DNA of 64,000 bases from Agrocybe praecox (lineage: Eukaryota; Basidiomycota; Agaricomycetes; Agaricales; Agrocybaceae), in contig OZ024845.1 in NCBI GenBank assembly GCA_964017145.1, positions 2,852,001 to 2,916,000 of the forward strand, read 5' to 3'. This document shows, one piece after another, positions 59,700 through 64,000 of this stretch. The translations under genes and the position numbers were made by a program. The notes beneath the pieces were generated by a model that was not told the origin of the DNA, did not search any database, and saw nothing but the letters and a program-made list of their open reading frames with translations. The first letter of the stretch is position 1, and each line of letters starts with the position of its first letter.

Positions 59700-61144
59700 T
59701 ATATTGAACAGTGACGATCCAATAGCTCATTTGCCATCTGTTTTTGACCTGCACCAACGGACGCGCTACAGCTCTTTCATGAGAGGGTTAGAGGTTTTGT
59801 TTTTTGTTTTGCAGAGGTATGTTGGACTACGGCTTGTTACTGCTTCTTTCATGCAACATCCTCCTGCAGATGTACAGTCGCTCGACTATTCATCCAAACC
59901 CACCTCTCTCGAGTTCCCGATACTCCTGTTGCTTGTGTGCATGGACCCCAGTGAACACAACCAATCTGTGACTCTTGGAACTCTCCTGCCAGTCCTAAGT
60001 CCCATCAACCTGTCACTCATTTGTGAGAGTTCGCCTGCTTGCAACTCTTTCACTTCATCCCTCTTCCCTTCTGTCCTCCTCTTTCTCAGTGCGAGGGAAT
60101 GAGTCCTTCTCGGCCTCAATCCCACTGTCCTCTTCTACTATACCTGTCGCTCATCTGTATCAAATGCCGCGCTCTCTGTGAAAACTGACAATCCATTTGT
60201 TAATGGAAAATTGTTGCTTGAATTGCGGAAACCAATGTGCTACAATTCCAAAAGTAGGACAACAGTGTGTGTGTAATGTAAGGGTTTGATGCAGCGTGGC
60301 CCATGGAGATGTGCCGAGGCAGCATGAAGATTCAATGTGTTTCCGGCTCTCTTTGGTCCATCCTGGCATCATTGGCCTCTGCTTTCATCTATGTATGTTA
60401 TCCATGCCCTTGAGCTTTCCTCATCACAAGTCCTTCTCGCCCCCTGCTCCAGCAATCAAACCATCCTTTTTGTCTTATACTGTGCCTGTCGCTCATCCGC
60501 ATCAAAAGCTGTGCTCTCTGTGAAAACTGACATGGACAATCCATCCATTTGTGGAACATTGGTTCTCGAATTGTGCAACCGACATGCCACAAAACCAAAG
60601 TAGGATGACAGTGTGCGAAGGATGGGGATCTTCAATGCAGCGTGGATTAATGTACCCAAAGCTCCTGTCCTCTCTGATCCCTGGTATCACCCTGAAAATT
60701 GTGCCTGCTTGTTTTTCTGTCCACATCATTCATCAATTTGTCACCTCTCTTGCTGCCGTCCATTGTACCTGATCCTCTTGGTCAACATCAACACTAGCAG
60801 TGCATTATCACCCTGGCCAATCAAAACCATAAGCTTGTTCCTGTCAGCTGCTATTGACCATCCTATTTCGCTTGTCCTTTTGTTTGTGTCATCTTTGGTT
60901 TGTCTCGCCGTTCACCTCATTAGTCCTAATGTTGTACATCTAGTGTCATCTTCTTTCGACCATCCGTCACTTTCTGGTTGTTGCCCTTCTCAACTCCTTG
61001 CTCGTCCGCATCAAATACCTTTCCTGCTCTGCCAGCACGGCTACGTCATCCCCCCATTCAAGAATGATGATATACCTTTGACTTGTCCACCTCTTCTTCT
61101 GTCATTCCGACATTCTCTATCCGTGTCATTCCCCCTACTAACAT

Positions 61145-61275
61145 GATCATTATGTCTGTCCTGTGTCTATCAATTGTGAATGCATGAGCTCTTGATCTCT
61201 CTGTACTTTGTTGACTTTTGTACCAAACCACTTGAATAAAATGTGTGCGCTTGATGGACAATGTCATTTCTGGCC
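61145..61275 (+). repeat. Direct repeat partner of 63796-63925
   Basis: CATGATCATT, GAATGCATGAGCTCT and AAACCACTTGAATAA occur in the same order in both, spaced about 2.65 kb. This suggests a unit length near 2.65 kb for this part of the array. Confidence 0.8.
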
Positions 61276-63384
61276 CCTCTCTCTTCTTTGTGAATGGAGA
61301 AGTAAGAACACATCACATCATCTCTCCTTCCTGCGAGACCCGAGAACAATGTCCTTAAATCTGCACCTCCGTCCCCCAGTCATTCTCCCGTGCTATCCTG
61401 CCCATCCAAAGTACTACGACCTTGTGTGTTGCTTTGTCACTCCTTTTCCTTATTCTTTCACGTGCAGAATACCTTGTAGTTTCACCTTCTTTATGTGACC
61501 TCCCTGTAAACCGCCTCATTATACCATTGATTCCTTGACGCTGGTGCTCTTGATTCTTCATCCAAACCCACTTCTCCCTGTTGCTCCTGTCGTTTGTGCG
61601 TGTGGACTTTAGTGGTGAGCACACCTGAGCAACTCTCGGAATTCTCCTGCCAGTCCTGGGTCCCATCAACCTGTCACTCATTCATGAGACTCTCCTTACT
61701 TCAATGTTCTCAATCCCACCATCATTTTTTACTTGTTTTCTACTGTCCTTGTCACTCATCTGCATCAAATACCGCTTTCTCTTTTGAAACTGACAATCCA
61801 AATGTTCACGGAAAATTGGCTCTTGAATGGCGGCAACCGACATGCGATGACAGTGTATGCACAATGCAAGGGATAGAGGATGTGTGATGCAGCGTGGATG
61901 GAGACATGCTGAGCTCCACCTCGTACAATCACAGATCAGTGGGTTTCACCTATGTCTATGATTTGTTAAATTTTCACCTGCCCCACTGTTTTCTGCAAAA
62001 CTTGCCTTATCATATGTCCTCCTCAATATGGCACAGTACTTGTTTCCCTCACTCCTATGTTGGACCTCGCATCATTTCGTCCGAATTGATTCCCACTGTC
62101 AGTCAACTCTGCACGCTGTACCAATGGCATACCCTCCCTCTCTATCAACGCCAGCGCCTTCCTGTATGCCCTCCTCTGGTGACCGACAATATTCATCTTG
62201 GTCGGGGGCATAGTATTACTCCCTTGTGCCTTAACCATACACACTCTCTGCTTCTCCTTTTTCTGCAAGCCACTTCATTTCCCCTCCCCCGATCATCCTC
62301 TTCCAATTCGGCCCTTTCAATCACATTCATCTGTGCTGTCCTCCGCTTCTCTTTCCATTCCCCTCTTCTTGCTCCTCCAACATAGCCAGCCAATGACATG
62401 CCCTCGGTGCCGATCGTGTCTCTTATGCTCTGTCTGTCAACCACCATGGTCTCTGATTTTGTGGCTTTTCTGTGTCATCCCGGCGTCCATCCTCATATAC
62501 ATACCCCTTATTAATATGTCCTCATCTTCCTCTGAGGGAATGGGTTCCCTCGAGTCTTTTGCTTCTCTCCTTGATCTTTTGTACTGTGCTTGTCACTCGT
62601 CCGCTCTTTACACTGGCCACTTTACTAAGCCCCTGTCGCTTTCTTGTCCAATATGAAGAGTGCCAACCCTCTAATTCATCTACCCCTTTTTCTTGTTCCA
62701 TCTTTCAGTGTGCCTGTCTGCGACCTCATCACTCCCTCTCTCTATATCTTTTTCATTCGACTTTCGGACCAAATAAGAATAAGATGTACTTGAAAGATGC
62801 CGTTCGTTGATGGAAAATACTTGGGTGTGATGACATTCAGTCATTCCAAACTCGGTTTGCATCAACCTATTTCTCTGACTCCAAGCTTCTATTTCTTTTC
62901 ATCAACATATGCCCCTAATCCTTTGACCTTGGATTCTCAGAAACATGCTAAACTGGCTCTTGTCAGCCATCTCAGATGTCGATGCATCTCACCTCTCCTG
63001 TTCTGCTGCACGGTAGGCCATCTGGATTACTTGAAGTCTAAGCTCCACACCTTTCTCACTGTACTTGACATCTATCTGGGCCATTGTGCTTGTCTTACTG
63101 ACCCATTTGCTCACATGGCGTATAAATTCCCGCCCTGCCATTGGTCGAGCACCTTGCTCCTTTTGTGCCAGAGAGTCAATGTTACCCTACATATCTTATA
63201 TCATTTTCCCTCTTTCGATGGTTCAAGAACAACCACTTATCCTCGACTTGCCCACCTCTTCTTCCTGTCAGAGTTTCCCCTATTTTCCCCTATTTTCCTA
63301 TATTTATTTCGCATTTTTCCCTTTCTTAATTATGTAGATATCTTATCTCTTTGATTACATACTTATTACTTTACATTCTCCTGA

Positions 63385-63472
63385 GCACAGCCTCAGCATA
63401 GCTTTGCATAGCTTCCATAGCATAGCACAGCCTGCATAGCCTTGCACAGCTTACACAGCCTTGGCACAGCCC
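63385..63472. repeat. Short CATAGC/CACAGC minisatellite
   Basis: About ten units of GCATAGCYT or CACAGCCT type, imperfect. Confidence 0.8.
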
Positions 63473-63669
63473 CTTTCATTCTACATCATTCCTTTTCTTT
63501 CTTTATGATGTCATTATCTTATTCATCATCCCTTGTCTATGATATACTGTAGGAACATTCTAGAATACCTGTAGAGTATAAATACTGGACCTGTAGGTAG
63601 CTGTAGCCCCAGCTTCAATCTCTTAGGATTTCCACTATCATTGGTGTGATCTCTTAGAACCATTGAGTG

Positions 63670-63695
63670 TCTCTTCTCTCTCTCTCTCTCTCTCA
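63670..63695. repeat. (CT)n microsatellite
   Basis: About 12 CT units. Confidence 0.9.
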
Positions 63696-63795
63696 GCTTG
63701 TCTTCGTTGGTGGCCTTGTCACACTGATTGTAGTGTTGCCCTGACACTTCCGACATTCCTTCATTCTCCGTCCATGTCATGCCCCCAGGTGACAT

Positions 63796-63925
63796 GATCA
63801 TTCTGTCTGTCCTGCATCCATCAATTGGAAATGCATGAGCTCTCGATCTCTCCTTACTTGTTGACTTTCGTATCAAACCACTTGAATAACACATGCACAT
63901 TTGAGGAACGACGTCATTTATGTGA
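63796..63925 (+). repeat. Direct repeat partner of 61145-61275
   Basis: Same ordered words as at 61145-61275 with scattered substitutions; it lies at the right edge of the window. Confidence 0.8.
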
Positions 63926-64000
63926 AATACATGGGCTGCAATGCACTAGAACTTGGGACACTTTGACAGGGAATGACAAGCTGGACTCGGAATCGATGAC

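Larger units (their letters stand above)
59700..63960 (+). repeat. Dispersed family A, inverted copies
   Basis: The plus strand is pyrimidine-rich and carries family A words in the opposite orientation to the 17-21 and 49-54 kb copies. GTGAAAACTGACAATCC-type words occur at about 60174, 60514 and 61785, GATGCAGCGTGG at about 60290, 60637 and 61888, and YATTTTCCCTCTTTCGATGG near 63202. The latter matches the minus strand of 53880-53920. At least three partial units follow each other; no intact gene could be assembled. The window ends within this block. Confidence 0.65.

Overview
The window reads as nuclear DNA of a filamentous basidiomycete, most likely an Agaricomycete; I cannot name the species. 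The evidence is short GT-AG introns (49-83 nt) in every gene I could splice, NACHT-WD40 and HET proteins, a KDZ transposase with a CxC2-type cysteine cluster, and a copia-type LTR element primed from initiator tRNA. A 200-N gap at 43410-43609 shows that it is a scaffold.

Left part (1-16.7 kb): an intact six-exon NACHT-WD40 NLR (NLR1, minus, 487-4899); a repeat block with intron-like modules (5.3-8.1 kb); a WD40-only NLR pseudogene (plus, 8590-10575) broken by stops and frameshifts; an intact two-exon HET-domain protein (plus, 12457-14835); and relics of a membrane protein.

Middle (17-36 kb): one copy of an unknown intron-dense gene family (17.3-20.9 kb), then a complete, young, non-autonomous copia-type LTR retrotransposon (22182-24616; near-identical 161-bp LTRs, AGTAC target-site duplication, half-tRNA-type primer binding site, one 439-aa ORF without reverse transcriptase or integrase). 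From 24.6 to 36.2 kb the DNA is AT-rich, gene-poor and full of tandem and inverted repeats, with one uncertain coding stretch near 29.6-31.6 kb.

Right-centre (36.2-43.4 kb): four spliceable genes: a 695-aa Agaricomycete-type protein of unknown function (minus), a 341-aa protein with an RNase H1 N-terminal/viroplasmin-like fold (plus), a 107-aa basic protein (minus), and a KDZ transposase cut by the gap (plus).

Right part (43.6-64 kb): the second copy of the left repeat block, further copies of the intron-dense family in both orientations and, embedded among them, a ten-exon NLR (NLR2, plus, 54484-58652). NLR2 joins a C2-like segment, a helical-bundle segment, NACHT and five nearly identical 42-aa WD40 repeats.

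The functional theme is nonself recognition: two intact NLRs, one NLR relic and one HET protein lie in about 58 kb of repeat-rich DNA. By family knowledge NLRs sense a ligand through the WD40 propeller and trigger a cell-death response, and HET proteins execute or regulate incompatibility. That these genes act together is inference from proximity only. Gene models were spliced by hand and checked for reading phase, but not against transcripts.
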